From: Rivibacter subsaxonicus
GTDB taxonomy: Bacteria > Pseudomonadota > Gammaproteobacteria > Burkholderiales > Burkholderiaceae_C
Assembly: GCF_004217215.1 (NCBI RefSeq)
Contig: NZ_SHKP01000005.1
Span: forward strand, 625,501 to 689,500
DNA length: 64,000 bases
Direction of reading: 5' to 3'
Shown here: positions 56,964 through 64,000 of the stretch, piece by piece
How the letters are laid out: each line of letters begins with the position of its first letter
Numbering within the stretch: the stretch's first letter is position 1
Translations under genes and position numbers: made by a program
The notes under the pieces: generated by a model
The model's database searches: none
Told to the model about the DNA's origin: nothing
The model's input: the letters and a program-made list of their open reading frames with translations, nothing else

Positions 56964-57713
56964 ATGGCCGCCAGCGCCCCCGACTTCGCGAAGATGGTTC
57001 CCGGCTTCGACTTCCTGCAGGGGCTGGTCAAGAACGCCGGCTCGGTGCTGCCCAACATCGGCCAGTGGGTGGCGCCGACGCTGAACCCCGAGGAGCTCGA
57101 GAAGCGCATCGAGGAACTGCGCACGGTGCAGTTCTGGCTCGAGCAGAACGCGCGCATGCTCGGCGCCACGATCCAGGCGCTCGAGGTGCAGCGCATGACG
57201 CTGTCGACGCTCAAGACCATGAACGTGCAGGTGGCCGACCTGCGCGAGGCGATGAAGATCCGGCTGCCCGAGACGGAGCCGGCCCCTGCGCCCGAGCCCG
57301 CGGCGGCACCGGCCGCCAAGCCGCGCGCGAGCAGCCGCCAGAAGAAGGCGGCGCCCGCCGCCCTGCCCGGCAGCGTGGTCGACCCGATGCAGTGGTGGGG
57401 CGCGCTGACCAAGCAGTTCGGCACCCTGGCCACGCAGGCAATGAAGGACGCCGCCAGCGACTCGGCCAAGAACCTGGCCAACAGCCTCGTCAAGCAAAGC
57501 TTCAGTGCCGCCGAGCAGACGCTCAAGGCCGGCGTTAACGTCGGCATGGCGCCGGCGCGCAAGGCGGCCGAGGTGGCCGGCGCCGTGCGCACCAACGTGG
57601 CTCGCGGCGCGGCCGAGGCCAAGCGCCAGCGCACGACCGTGGCTGCCGGCAAGAGTGCCAAGGCGGCCGCCCGCAAGCCGGCCCGCAAGCGCGCGACGAG
57701 CAGCGCCGGCTGA
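56964..57713 (+). CDS. phaM-like: PhaM-like polyhydroxyalkanoate granule-associated protein
   Basis: The 249 residues start at the ATG at 56964 (AGGAG upstream). The N-terminal helical region (about 10-95; FAKMVPGFDFLQGLVKNAG, MNVQVADLREAMKIRL) is followed by an Ala/Pro linker. A middle helical segment holds DPMQWWGALTKQFGTLATQAMKDAA. The C-terminal tail is Lys/Arg/Ala-rich (KSAKAAARKPARKRA), as in PhaM, which links polyhydroxyalkanoate granules and synthase to the nucleoid. The FAH gene lies before and the FIST gene after, neither linked. Named by layout; no PHA synthase in the window. Confidence 0.82.
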   Translation: MAASAPDFAKMVPGFDFLQGLVKNAGSVLPNIGQWVAPTLNPEELEKRIEELRTVQFWLEQNARMLGATIQALEVQRMTLSTLKTMNVQVADLREAMKIRLPETEPAPAPEPAAAPAAKPRASSRQKKAAPAALPGSVVDPMQWWGALTKQFGTLATQAMKDAASDSAKNLANSLVKQSFSAAEQTLKAGVNVGMAPARKAAEVAGAVRTNVARGAAEAKRQRTTVAAGKSAKAAARKPARKRATSSAG

Positions 57714-57751
57714 AGCCGCAGCGCCCTAGTGCAGTACCGGGCCCCGACACC

Positions 57752-58951
57752 ATGACCACGCTCGTCGCTCCACGCTTTGCCGCCGCGCATGCGATGCACC
57801 CCGACTGGCGCATGGCGCTGTCGCTGGTGCTGGCCCAGCTCGATCCGCTGGCGCCGCCCGCGCCGACGCTTGGCTGGTGCTATCTCGCCGACCATCACGC
57901 GCCGCATGCCGACGAGTTGCTGGTCGCGCTGCGCGAGCGCTGGCCCGGTTGCGCCTGGGTCGGCGCGGTCGGTGTCGGGGTCTGCGCGAGCGGGGTCGAG
58001 TACTTCGACGAGCCGGGGCTGGTGCTGATGCTCAGCGACCTGCCCGCGGCCCAGTTCCGCTTGTTCTCCGGGCGCGAACCCCTGGCGGCACAGGTCGGCT
58101 TCACGGCGCATGCGGCGCAGGTCCATGCCGACCCGGGCACCCAGGACCTGGCCGAGCTGGTGGCAGAGCTTGCCGAACGCACCGACGGCGGCTACCTGTT
58201 CGGCGGCCTGGCCTCGAGCCGCACGCGTGTCGTGACGCTGGCCGACGGCGTCTTCGAGGGCGGGCTCTCGGGCGTGGCCTTCGGCGCCGACGTCGCGATG
58301 CTGTCGCGCGTGACGCAGGGCTGCCAGCCGGTCGGGCCGGCGCGGCGCGTGACGGAGGTCGAACGCAACGTGGTGTTCGCGCTCGACGGCCAGCCCGCGC
58401 TCGACCTGCTGTTCGCCGACCTCGGCGTCAGCGAGGAGCATCCGCGCGAGGCGCTGGGCGCGCTGCGCCACACCCTGGTCGGCGTCTCCGATGGCGACGC
58501 GCGGGCGATCACGCATCCGGGCCAGTTCGGCACCGACGTTCGGGTGCGGCACCTGGTCGGCATCGACCCGGGCCGGCGCGGCATCGCGATCGCCGACCAC
58601 GCCGAGCCCGGCCAGCAGATCGCCTTCTGCCGGCGCGACGTCGAGGCGGCACGGCGCGACCTGGTGCGCATCGCCGCCGAGATCCGCAGCGAGCTGGAGC
58701 CGGAGGAACTGGGCTATGACGCCGACCAGTCCGGCGGCGCCGGCGCGCGCCGCATCGTCGGTGCGCTCTATGCGAGCTGCACCGGTCGCGGAGGTCCGCA
58801 CTTCGGCGCGCCCTCGGCCGAGATGCAGATCCTGCGCCACGCACTCGGTGGCGACGTTCCGCTGGCGGGCTTCTTCGCCGCCGGCGAGATCGGCCATCGC
58901 CATCTCTACGGCTACACCGGCGTGCTGACGGTGTTCACGGCGCCCGCCTGA
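57752..58951 (+). CDS. FIST-domain (N and C) protein
   Basis: The 399 residues comprise the FIST N domain (about 30-225) and FIST C domain (about 230-385). Evidence includes GCAWVGAVGVGVCASGVEYFDEPGLVLML, LVAELAERTDGGYLFGGLASSRTR, and late VGALYASCTGRGGPHFGAPSAEMQILRHALGG then PLAGFFAAGEIGH. The C-terminal CTGRG-x-x-F and GEIG motif are characteristic. FIST domains are proposed small-ligand (amino-acid) sensors associated with signalling proteins. Here it stands alone; its stop and the next gene are 6-18 bp apart. Confidence 0.9.
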   Translation: MTTLVAPRFAAAHAMHPDWRMALSLVLAQLDPLAPPAPTLGWCYLADHHAPHADELLVALRERWPGCAWVGAVGVGVCASGVEYFDEPGLVLMLSDLPAAQFRLFSGREPLAAQVGFTAHAAQVHADPGTQDLAELVAELAERTDGGYLFGGLASSRTRVVTLADGVFEGGLSGVAFGADVAMLSRVTQGCQPVGPARRVTEVERNVVFALDGQPALDLLFADLGVSEEHPREALGALRHTLVGVSDGDARAITHPGQFGTDVRVRHLVGIDPGRRGIAIADHAEPGQQIAFCRRDVEAARRDLVRIAAEIRSELEPEELGYDADQSGGAGARRIVGALYASCTGRGGPHFGAPSAEMQILRHALGGDVPLAGFFAAGEIGHRHLYGYTGVLTVFTAPA

Positions 58952-58968
58952 GCCGCTTGGACAAACTC

Positions 58969-59529
58969 ATGCGCGCGTGCTCGCCGGCTGCCTGCTTGCT
59001 GTCGATGCTCGGCGCGGCAACGGTGGTTGCCGCGCAGGAGCCGGCGCCGCGCGAGATCGTGCAGCAGCGCCTGCCCGACGGTCGCGTGATCTTCACCGAC
59101 CGACCGCTGCCCAACGCGAAGATCGAACGCAGCTGGCAGGTCACGCCCGATGACCCGGGCGCCGAGGCGCGCCGGGCTGCCGCGCAGCGTGACGCCGCGG
59201 CGGTGACCGAGCGCATCGCGCGCCAGACCGAGGCCGAACGCGAGCGACAAGCCGAACGCCAGATTGCCGCCGATCGCGCCGCGGCCGCGCGCGCCGAGCG
59301 CGAGGCGGCCGAGGCGAGGCTGCGTGCGGCGGAGCAGGCCTCGGCCGACATCGGCAACCGCAACATCCTCTGGTGGCCGTGGCCGAGGCCACCCCACCTG
59401 CGCCCGCCAGCAAGGCCGCAGCCGCAGCCGGTGCCGCCGCGCAAGCTCGAGCAGCCGGTGCCCGGCCCGTCGACCGGTGGCCCGCGCGGCCCACGCCAGC
59501 CGGTTGTGCCATCCGAGCCGAGCCGCTGA
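58969..59529 (+). CDS. DUF4124-like exported protein with a coiled-coil and Pro-rich tail
   Basis: The 186 residues start at the ATG at 58969 (a TTG at 58957 lacks a better site). A signal peptide MRACSPAACLLSMLGAATVVAAQ precedes a short DUF4124-like segment VQQRLPDGRVIFTDRPLP. A charged Ala/Arg/Glu coiled-coil of about 60 residues (ERIARQTEAERERQAERQ, then ADRAAAARAEREAAEARL) and a Pro/Arg-rich tail follow. Proteins like this are envelope-located and of unknown function. Confidence 0.75.
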   Translation: MRACSPAACLLSMLGAATVVAAQEPAPREIVQQRLPDGRVIFTDRPLPNAKIERSWQVTPDDPGAEARRAAAQRDAAAVTERIARQTEAERERQAERQIAADRAAAARAEREAAEARLRAAEQASADIGNRNILWWPWPRPPHLRPPARPQPQPVPPRKLEQPVPGPSTGGPRGPRQPVVPSEPSR

Positions 59530-59645
59530 TTGGGTGCCCGCAAGGCAAAGCCGCTTCGCTGGCGGCGGACCCAACGGCCGACCGCCAAACCCTTAAGCTC
59601 CGTCTTGTGGCGCCGATGCCGGTGGCCTGCGGGAGATTCCTTCTG

Positions 59646-61163
59646 ATGAACGCGCCTGAAGCGCTGGCTGTCAAGAGCAGCCAGCCAACCGAGCCGACCC
59701 AGCGCCAGCGGCGCCAGGACGAGCTGGTCGCCGCGCTGGCGCCGCTGCTGCCGCCACACGCACTGCTGTGGCAGCGCGAGGACACCGTTCCCTACGAGTG
59801 CGATGGCCTGACCGCCTACCGCGAGACGCCACTGGCGGTGGCCTTGCCCGAGACCGAAGCCCAGGTCGGCGCGGTGCTGCGCGCCTGCCACGCGCTGCAG
59901 GTGCCGGTGGTGGCGCGTGGTGCCGGCACCGGGCTGTCGGGCGGCGCGATGCCGCATGCTCTGGGGCTGACGCTGTCGCTCGCCAAGTTCAACAAGATCC
60001 TCAAGGTCGACGCGCTGGCGCGCACCGCGGTGGTCCAGGGCGGCGTGCGCAACCTGGCGATCAGCGAGGCCGCGGCGCCGCATGGCCTCTACTACGCGCC
60101 CGACCCGAGCAGCCAGATCGCCTGCACCATCGGCGGCAACGTGGCCGAGAACTCGGGCGGCGTGCATTGCCTGAAGTACGGCCTCACGGTCCACAACGTG
60201 CTCAAGCTGCGCGGCTTCACGGTCGAGGGCGAGCCCTTCACGCTCGGTGCCGATGCGCTCGACGCGCCCGGTCTCGACCTGCTCGCGGTCTTCATCGGCA
60301 GCGAGGGCATGCTCGGCGTGGTCACCGAGGTCACCGTCAAGCTGCTGCCGAAGCCGACGCTGGCGCGCTGCATCATGGCCAGCTTCGACGACGTGCGCGC
60401 CGCCGGCGACGCGGTGGCCGGCGTCATCGGTGCCGGCATCATCCCGGCCGGGCTCGAGATGATGGACAAGCCGATGACGGCCGCGGTCGAGGACTTCGTC
60501 CACGCCGGCTACGACCTCGAGGCCGCGGCGATCCTGCTCTGCGAAAGCGATGGCACGCCGGAGGAGGTGGAGGAGGAAATCGGCCGCATGGTCGAGGTGC
60601 TCCAGGCCAACGGCGCGAGCCGCATCGAGGTCAGCCAGAGCGAGGCGCAGCGGCTGAAGTTCTGGTCCGGCCGCAAGAACGCCTTCCCCGCCAGCGGTCG
60701 CATCAGCCCCGACTACATGTGCATGGACTCGACCATCCCGCGCAAGCGTCTGGCCGACATCCTGATCGCCATTCACGAGATGGAACAGAAGTACGGCCTG
60801 CGCTGCTGCAACGTCTTTCACGCCGGCGACGGCAACCTGCATCCGCTGATCCTGTTCGACGCTGCCGATCCCGAGCAACTGCACCGGGCCGAGCTGTTCG
60901 GCGCCGACATCCTCGAGACCAGCGTCGCGCTCGGCGGCACCGTGACCGGCGAGCATGGCGTCGGCGTCGAGAAGCTCAACTCGATGTGCGTGCAGTTCGC
61001 GCCCGGCGAGCGCGAGCAGATGCTCGCGCTCAAGCGCGCCTTCGACCCGCTGGAGCTGCTGAACCCGGGCAAGGTGATTCCGACGCTGCATCGCTGCGCC
61101 GAGTACGGAAAGATGCATGTCAGGCGCGGCCTGTTGCCGCATCCCGACCTGCCGCGCTTCTGA
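59646..61163 (+). CDS. glcD: Glycolate oxidase subunit GlcD (FAD-linked)
   Basis: The 505 residues start at the ATG at 59646 (MNAPEALAVKSSQP). The FAD_binding_4 domain (about 55-200) has VVARGAGTGLSGGAMPHALGLTLSL, with GGNVAENSGGVHCLKYGLT and IGSEGMLGVVTEVTVKLLPKPT. The FAD-oxidase C domain shows FHAGDGNLHPLILFD and GGTVTGEHGVGVEKLNSM. It oxidises glycolate to glyoxylate with GlcE and GlcF at the membrane. The order glcD-glcE-glcF with 16 bp and 3 bp gaps matches E. coli. The upstream ATG at 59373 is rejected. Confidence 0.95.
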   Translation: MNAPEALAVKSSQPTEPTQRQRRQDELVAALAPLLPPHALLWQREDTVPYECDGLTAYRETPLAVALPETEAQVGAVLRACHALQVPVVARGAGTGLSGGAMPHALGLTLSLAKFNKILKVDALARTAVVQGGVRNLAISEAAAPHGLYYAPDPSSQIACTIGGNVAENSGGVHCLKYGLTVHNVLKLRGFTVEGEPFTLGADALDAPGLDLLAVFIGSEGMLGVVTEVTVKLLPKPTLARCIMASFDDVRAAGDAVAGVIGAGIIPAGLEMMDKPMTAAVEDFVHAGYDLEAAAILLCESDGTPEEVEEEIGRMVEVLQANGASRIEVSQSEAQRLKFWSGRKNAFPASGRISPDYMCMDSTIPRKRLADILIAIHEMEQKYGLRCCNVFHAGDGNLHPLILFDAADPEQLHRAELFGADILETSVALGGTVTGEHGVGVEKLNSMCVQFAPGEREQMLALKRAFDPLELLNPGKVIPTLHRCAEYGKMHVRRGLLPHPDLPRF

Positions 61164-61179
61164 TCAGGTTTCTGCCCTC

Positions 61180-62328
61180 ATGAACGCACCCCAGGATCTG
61201 CGTCCAGACGCCGAGCTCGAAGCCCTGGTCGAGCGCATTCGCGCCGCGCATGCCGATGCCTCGCCACTGGCGATCGTCGGCCATGGCAGCAAGGACTTCG
61301 TCGGTGGCGCGATCGTCGGCGAGCCGCTTTGCACCACCGCGCTGAGCGGCATCAGCAGCTACGAGCCGACCGAGCTGGTCGTCACCGCGCGCGCCGGCAC
61401 GCCGCTGGCCGAGCTGGAGGCGGCGCTGGCCGAACGCGGCCAGTGCCTGCCCTTCGAGCCGCCGCGCTTCGGCACCGATGCGGGCCGCAGCGGCACCGTC
61501 GGCGGCATGGTCGCGGCCGGATTGGCCGGGCCGAGCCGGGCCGCGGTCGGCGGCGTGCGCGACTACGTGCTGGGTGCCGTGCTGCTCAACGGCTGCGCCG
61601 AACTGCTGAGCTTTGGCGGCCAGGTCATCAAGAACGTCGCCGGCTACGACGTCTCGCGCCTGCTGGCCGGCTCGATGGGCGAGCTGGGCCTGATCTGCGA
61701 GGTCTCGCTGAAGGTGCTGCCGACGGCACCGGCCCAGGCCACGCTGCGCTTCGAGTGCGACGAGGCGACCGCGCTGCGCCAGCTCAACGTCTTCGGCGGC
61801 AAGCCGCTGCCGATCAACGCCAGCGCCTGGTGGAACGGCACGCTGCTGCTGCGACTGCGCGGCGCGCGCGCCGCGGTCGACGCGGCGCTGAACGCACTCG
61901 GCGGCGAGCTGATCGACGAGTCGGTGGCGCAGCCCTTCTGGCGGGGCCTGCGCGACCAGCGCGACGAGTTCTTCGTCAAGGTCGAGCGCCAGGTCGACGC
62001 CGGCGCGCCCAACGGCGTGCCGCTCACGCTGTGGCGCGTCTCGGTGCCGCAGACCGCGCCCGTGCTGCCGCTGCCGGGCGAGCAGCTGATCGAATGGGGC
62101 GGCGCGCAGCGCTGGTGGTGCACGCCGGCACCGGCCAGCGTGGTGCGCGAGATGGCGCGCGATCGCGGCGGCCATGCCACGCTGTGGCGCGAGGGCGGCG
62201 AGCATCCGCGCCGCAGCGCCGCCGAGGTGCACGCGCCGCTGGCGCCGCCACTCGATCGCATCCATCGCCAGCTCAAGGCCGCCTTCGATCCGGCCGGCAT
62301 CTTCAACCGCGGGCGCTTGTTGCCCTGA
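61180..62328 (+). CDS. glcE: Glycolate oxidase subunit GlcE (FAD-binding)
   Basis: The 382-residue second subunit of glycolate oxidase has a FAD_binding_4 domain (about 15-170). It shows LAIVGHGSKDFVGGA, TELVVTARAGTPLAELEAALAERGQ, FEPPRFGTDAGRSGTVGGMVAAGLAGP and VLGAVLLNGCAELLSFGGQVIKNVAGYDVSRLLAGSMGELG. The remaining half is divergent, ending DRIHRQLKAAFDPAGIFNRGR. It lies between glcD and glcF in a tight operon. The ATG at 61180 is used, 16 bp after glcD. Confidence 0.94.
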   Translation: MNAPQDLRPDAELEALVERIRAAHADASPLAIVGHGSKDFVGGAIVGEPLCTTALSGISSYEPTELVVTARAGTPLAELEAALAERGQCLPFEPPRFGTDAGRSGTVGGMVAAGLAGPSRAAVGGVRDYVLGAVLLNGCAELLSFGGQVIKNVAGYDVSRLLAGSMGELGLICEVSLKVLPTAPAQATLRFECDEATALRQLNVFGGKPLPINASAWWNGTLLLRLRGARAAVDAALNALGGELIDESVAQPFWRGLRDQRDEFFVKVERQVDAGAPNGVPLTLWRVSVPQTAPVLPLPGEQLIEWGGAQRWWCTPAPASVVREMARDRGGHATLWREGGEHPRRSAAEVHAPLAPPLDRIHRQLKAAFDPAGIFNRGRLLP

Positions 62329-62331
62329 TTC

Positions 62332-63579
62332 ATGCAGACCCAACTCGCCCCGCAGTACCAGGACACCGACGATGGCCGCGCGGCCGAGGCGATCCTTCGC
62401 AAGTGCGTGCACTGCGGCTTCTGCACCGCGACCTGCCCGACCTACCAGCTGCTCGGCGACGAGCTCGACGGCCCGCGCGGGCGCATCTACCTGATCAAGC
62501 AGGTGCTCGAGGGCCAGACGCCCACCCGCAGCACCCAGCTCCACCTCGATCGCTGCCTGACCTGCCGCAACTGCGAGACGACCTGCCCCTCGGGCGTGCA
62601 GTACGGCGAACTGGTCGAGATCGGTCGCCGCGTGGTCGATGCCCAGGTCGAGCGGCCGACCGGCGAACGCGCCCTGCGCTGGGCGCTGAAGGAGGGCATG
62701 AACTCGCCGCTGTTCGCGCCTGCAATGAAGCTCGGCCAGCTGTTCCGGCCGCTGGTGCCGGCGGCGCTCAAGTCCAAGGTGCCGGCCGCGAGCGGTCCGC
62801 GCGCCCACGACTGGCCGGTGCGCTCGCACCCGCGCAAGATGCTGATGCTGATGGGCTGCGTGCAACCCTCGATGCTGCCCAACATCAACAGCGCCACCGC
62901 GCGCGTGCTCGACGCCGCCGGCATCCAGACCATCGTCGCCGACGAGGCCGGCTGCTGCGGCGCGCTGCGCACCCACCTCAACGATCGCGACGGCGGCCTC
63001 ATCGACATGCGCCGCAACATCGACGCCTGGTGGCCGCTGGTCGAGGGTATCGGCGCCCACGGCAAGGTCGAGGGGCTGGTGATGAACGCCTCGGGCTGCG
63101 GGCTGATGGTGCGCGAGTACGGTCACGCGCTGGCGCACGACCCGGCCTACGCGGCCAAGGCGGCGCGCATCAGCGAGCTGACGCGCGACGTCTCGGAACT
63201 GCTGCCGGAGCTGGTGCCGAAGCTGAAGTCACGCCTGCGCAGCGGCAGCAAGCCGCGCCTGGCCTATCACCCGCCGTGCACGCTGCAGCATGGCCAGCAA
63301 CTGCGCGGTGGCGTCGAGGCCGGCCTGCGTGAGCTGGGCTTCGAGATCGAGCTGGCGGCCGGCGAGAGCCACCTCTGCTGCGGCTCGGCCGGTACCTACT
63401 CGGTGCTGCAGCCGGTGCTGGCGACGCAGCTGCGCGAACGCAAGCTGCAGGCGCTGGCCAAGGTCGAGGCGCAGGCCATCGTCTCGGCCAACATCGGCTG
63501 CATCCAGCACCTGCAAAGCGGCACCACGACGCCGGTGCGGCACTGGATCGAGGTGCTCGACGAGGCGCTGCGGGCCTGA
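62332..63579 (+). CDS. glcF: Glycolate oxidase iron-sulfur subunit GlcF
   Basis: The 415 residues carry two 4Fe-4S clusters: CVHCGFCTATCPTYQLLGDELDGPRGRI (split: CVHCGFCTATCP at about 24-35) and CLTCRNCETTCPSGVQYG (about 78-95). Two CCG domains follow with EAGCCGALRTHLND and SHLCCGSAGTYSVLQP. It transfers electrons from GlcDE to quinone at the membrane. It is separated from glcE by only 3 bp. Confidence 0.95.
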   Translation: MQTQLAPQYQDTDDGRAAEAILRKCVHCGFCTATCPTYQLLGDELDGPRGRIYLIKQVLEGQTPTRSTQLHLDRCLTCRNCETTCPSGVQYGELVEIGRRVVDAQVERPTGERALRWALKEGMNSPLFAPAMKLGQLFRPLVPAALKSKVPAASGPRAHDWPVRSHPRKMLMLMGCVQPSMLPNINSATARVLDAAGIQTIVADEAGCCGALRTHLNDRDGGLIDMRRNIDAWWPLVEGIGAHGKVEGLVMNASGCGLMVREYGHALAHDPAYAAKAARISELTRDVSELLPELVPKLKSRLRSGSKPRLAYHPPCTLQHGQQLRGGVEAGLRELGFEIELAAGESHLCCGSAGTYSVLQPVLATQLRERKLQALAKVEAQAIVSANIGCIQHLQSGTTTPVRHWIEVLDEALRA

Positions 63580-63584
63580 GGCCG

Positions 63585-63863
63585 TCAGGCGGTAGCCGTG
63601 TCGCTGACGTCGTAGTCACCGCGCAGGCGGTCGACGATCAGCCGGAACTCGTCGTAGCACTGTGGCCAGTGCACGAAGCCGGTGGCGAAGCTCTCGATGT
63701 TCCAGTTGCGGCCCTGGTGGTCGCGCTCGTGGGCGCGCAGCGGGCCGACCCGGATCGCAAACCCGGCGTCCTGCTCGATCGCGGCCTTGAGCGCCGGCAC
63801 CCAGCACAGGCGCCGCTGCACCATCAGCGTCAGCACCTCGGGCGTCAGCGCTTCCTTGTGCAT
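63585..63863 (-). CDS. Small conserved hypothetical protein
   Basis: The 92-residue protein (MHKEALTPEVLTLMVQRRLCWVPALKAAIEQ) reads as conserved: HERDHQGRNWNIESFATGFVHWPQCYDEFRLIVDRLRGDYDVS. I do not recognise the family. It is acidic near the C-terminus and cytoplasmic-looking. It converges on glcF (5 bp apart) and lies 16 bp downstream of the partial small gene at the window edge, on the same strand. Confidence 0.65.
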   Translation of the reverse strand: MHKEALTPEVLTLMVQRRLCWVPALKAAIEQDAGFAIRVGPLRAHERDHQGRNWNIESFATGFVHWPQCYDEFRLIVDRLRGDYDVSDTATA

Positions 63864-63879
63864 CGAAGCGCCCAGTGGT

Positions 63880-64000
63880 TCAGCCGAGCCGCTCGGGCTC
63901 GGACAGTGCCAACTGGCGGCAGACCTTGCTGCCCAAGGCCGTCAGTCGCAGGTCACTGCCGCGCCAGCGCAGCCAGTCGAGGGCAATGTAGTCGGCGATC
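63880..64000 (-). CDS. Partial small conserved protein, paralogue of the gene at 3302-3526
   Basis: Only the C-terminal 39 residues are visible; the start lies beyond the window. The reading frame gives DYIALDWLRWRGSDLRLTALGSKVCRQL and a short Arg/Leu tail. It aligns with DYVTLDWLEWNGGGLRLTTVGRNVCSQL of the small gene at 3302-3526, about 17 identities over 28 positions. Function is unknown. Cotranscription with the 92-residue gene downstream is likely. Confidence 0.75.
   Translation of the reverse strand, partial: IADYIALDWLRWRGSDLRLTALGSKVCRQLALSEPERLG

Overview
The window is about 64 kb of dense, high-GC DNA with strong third-position GC bias, short intergenic gaps and a gene content typical of a betaproteobacterium of the order Burkholderiales (Leptothrix/Rubrivivax/Ideonella-like). 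The pointers are five tripartite-tricarboxylate (Bug/TctC) solute-binding proteins, a DUF3567 protein, a PhaM-like polyhydroxyalkanoate granule protein, a methionine synthase split into two genes, a ferrooxidans-type GshA, and PEP-CTERM-type exported proteins. No tRNA, rRNA, CRISPR array, phage or intact insertion sequence was seen.

Positions 1-17.7 kb are mainly a sugar-acid (galactarate/glucarate) region. It holds galactarate dehydratase, glucarate dehydratase, an HpaI/GarL-type aldolase, tartronate semialdehyde reductase, a 2-hydroxyacid dehydrogenase, five Bug binding proteins and two regulators (FadR-type GntR and LacI) with recognisable palindromic operators. Together they would convert hexarates to pyruvate and glycerate. 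Housekeeping or stress genes are interleaved: a DUF697 protein, a cold-shock protein, an Lrp/ornithine cyclodeaminase divergent pair, a CBS protein and a YbaK-like deacylase.

Positions 17.7-30.7 kb are a mixed region. It carries an SNF2 helicase, a Gly/Pro/Leu-rich exported protein, a 269-bp nested palindromic element, a RIO-type kinase, a cupin, an exported nucleosidase, an OsmC protein, and a decayed stretch (24.8-25.5 kb) with fragments of a nucleosidase gene and a chemotaxis receptor. After these come a HIRAN-like protein, a DUF1330 protein, a ThrE-type exporter, a DUF4143 ATPase and an Old Yellow Enzyme.

Positions 30.8-43.1 kb lie on the minus strand. The genes are an OPT transporter, ABC-F ATPase Uup, glutathione synthase, BenE, Kup, glutamate-cysteine ligase, and a nitrogen module (TorF-like porin, PII protein, ammonium transporter) preceded by a sigma-54 promoter match. 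Positions 43.3-49.4 kb carry the ComM/YifB ATPase, two tandem PEP-CTERM-like paralogues and a DUF1501/DUF1800 pair.

Positions 49.6-54.3 kb hold the split cobalamin-dependent methionine synthase. The C-terminal half is preceded by an S-adenosylhomocysteine riboswitch. Positions 54.3-64 kb hold DUF3567 and DUF3108 proteins, a fumarylacetoacetase-family hydrolase, a PhaM-like protein, a FIST protein, a DUF4124-like protein and the glycolate oxidase operon glcDEF. The window ends in a partial small gene that is a paralogue of a small gene near 3.4 kb.

The observations most worth following are the 269-bp nested palindrome, the tandem PEP-CTERM paralogues, the SAH riboswitch on a split MetH, and the HIRAN-like gene next to the decay zone.
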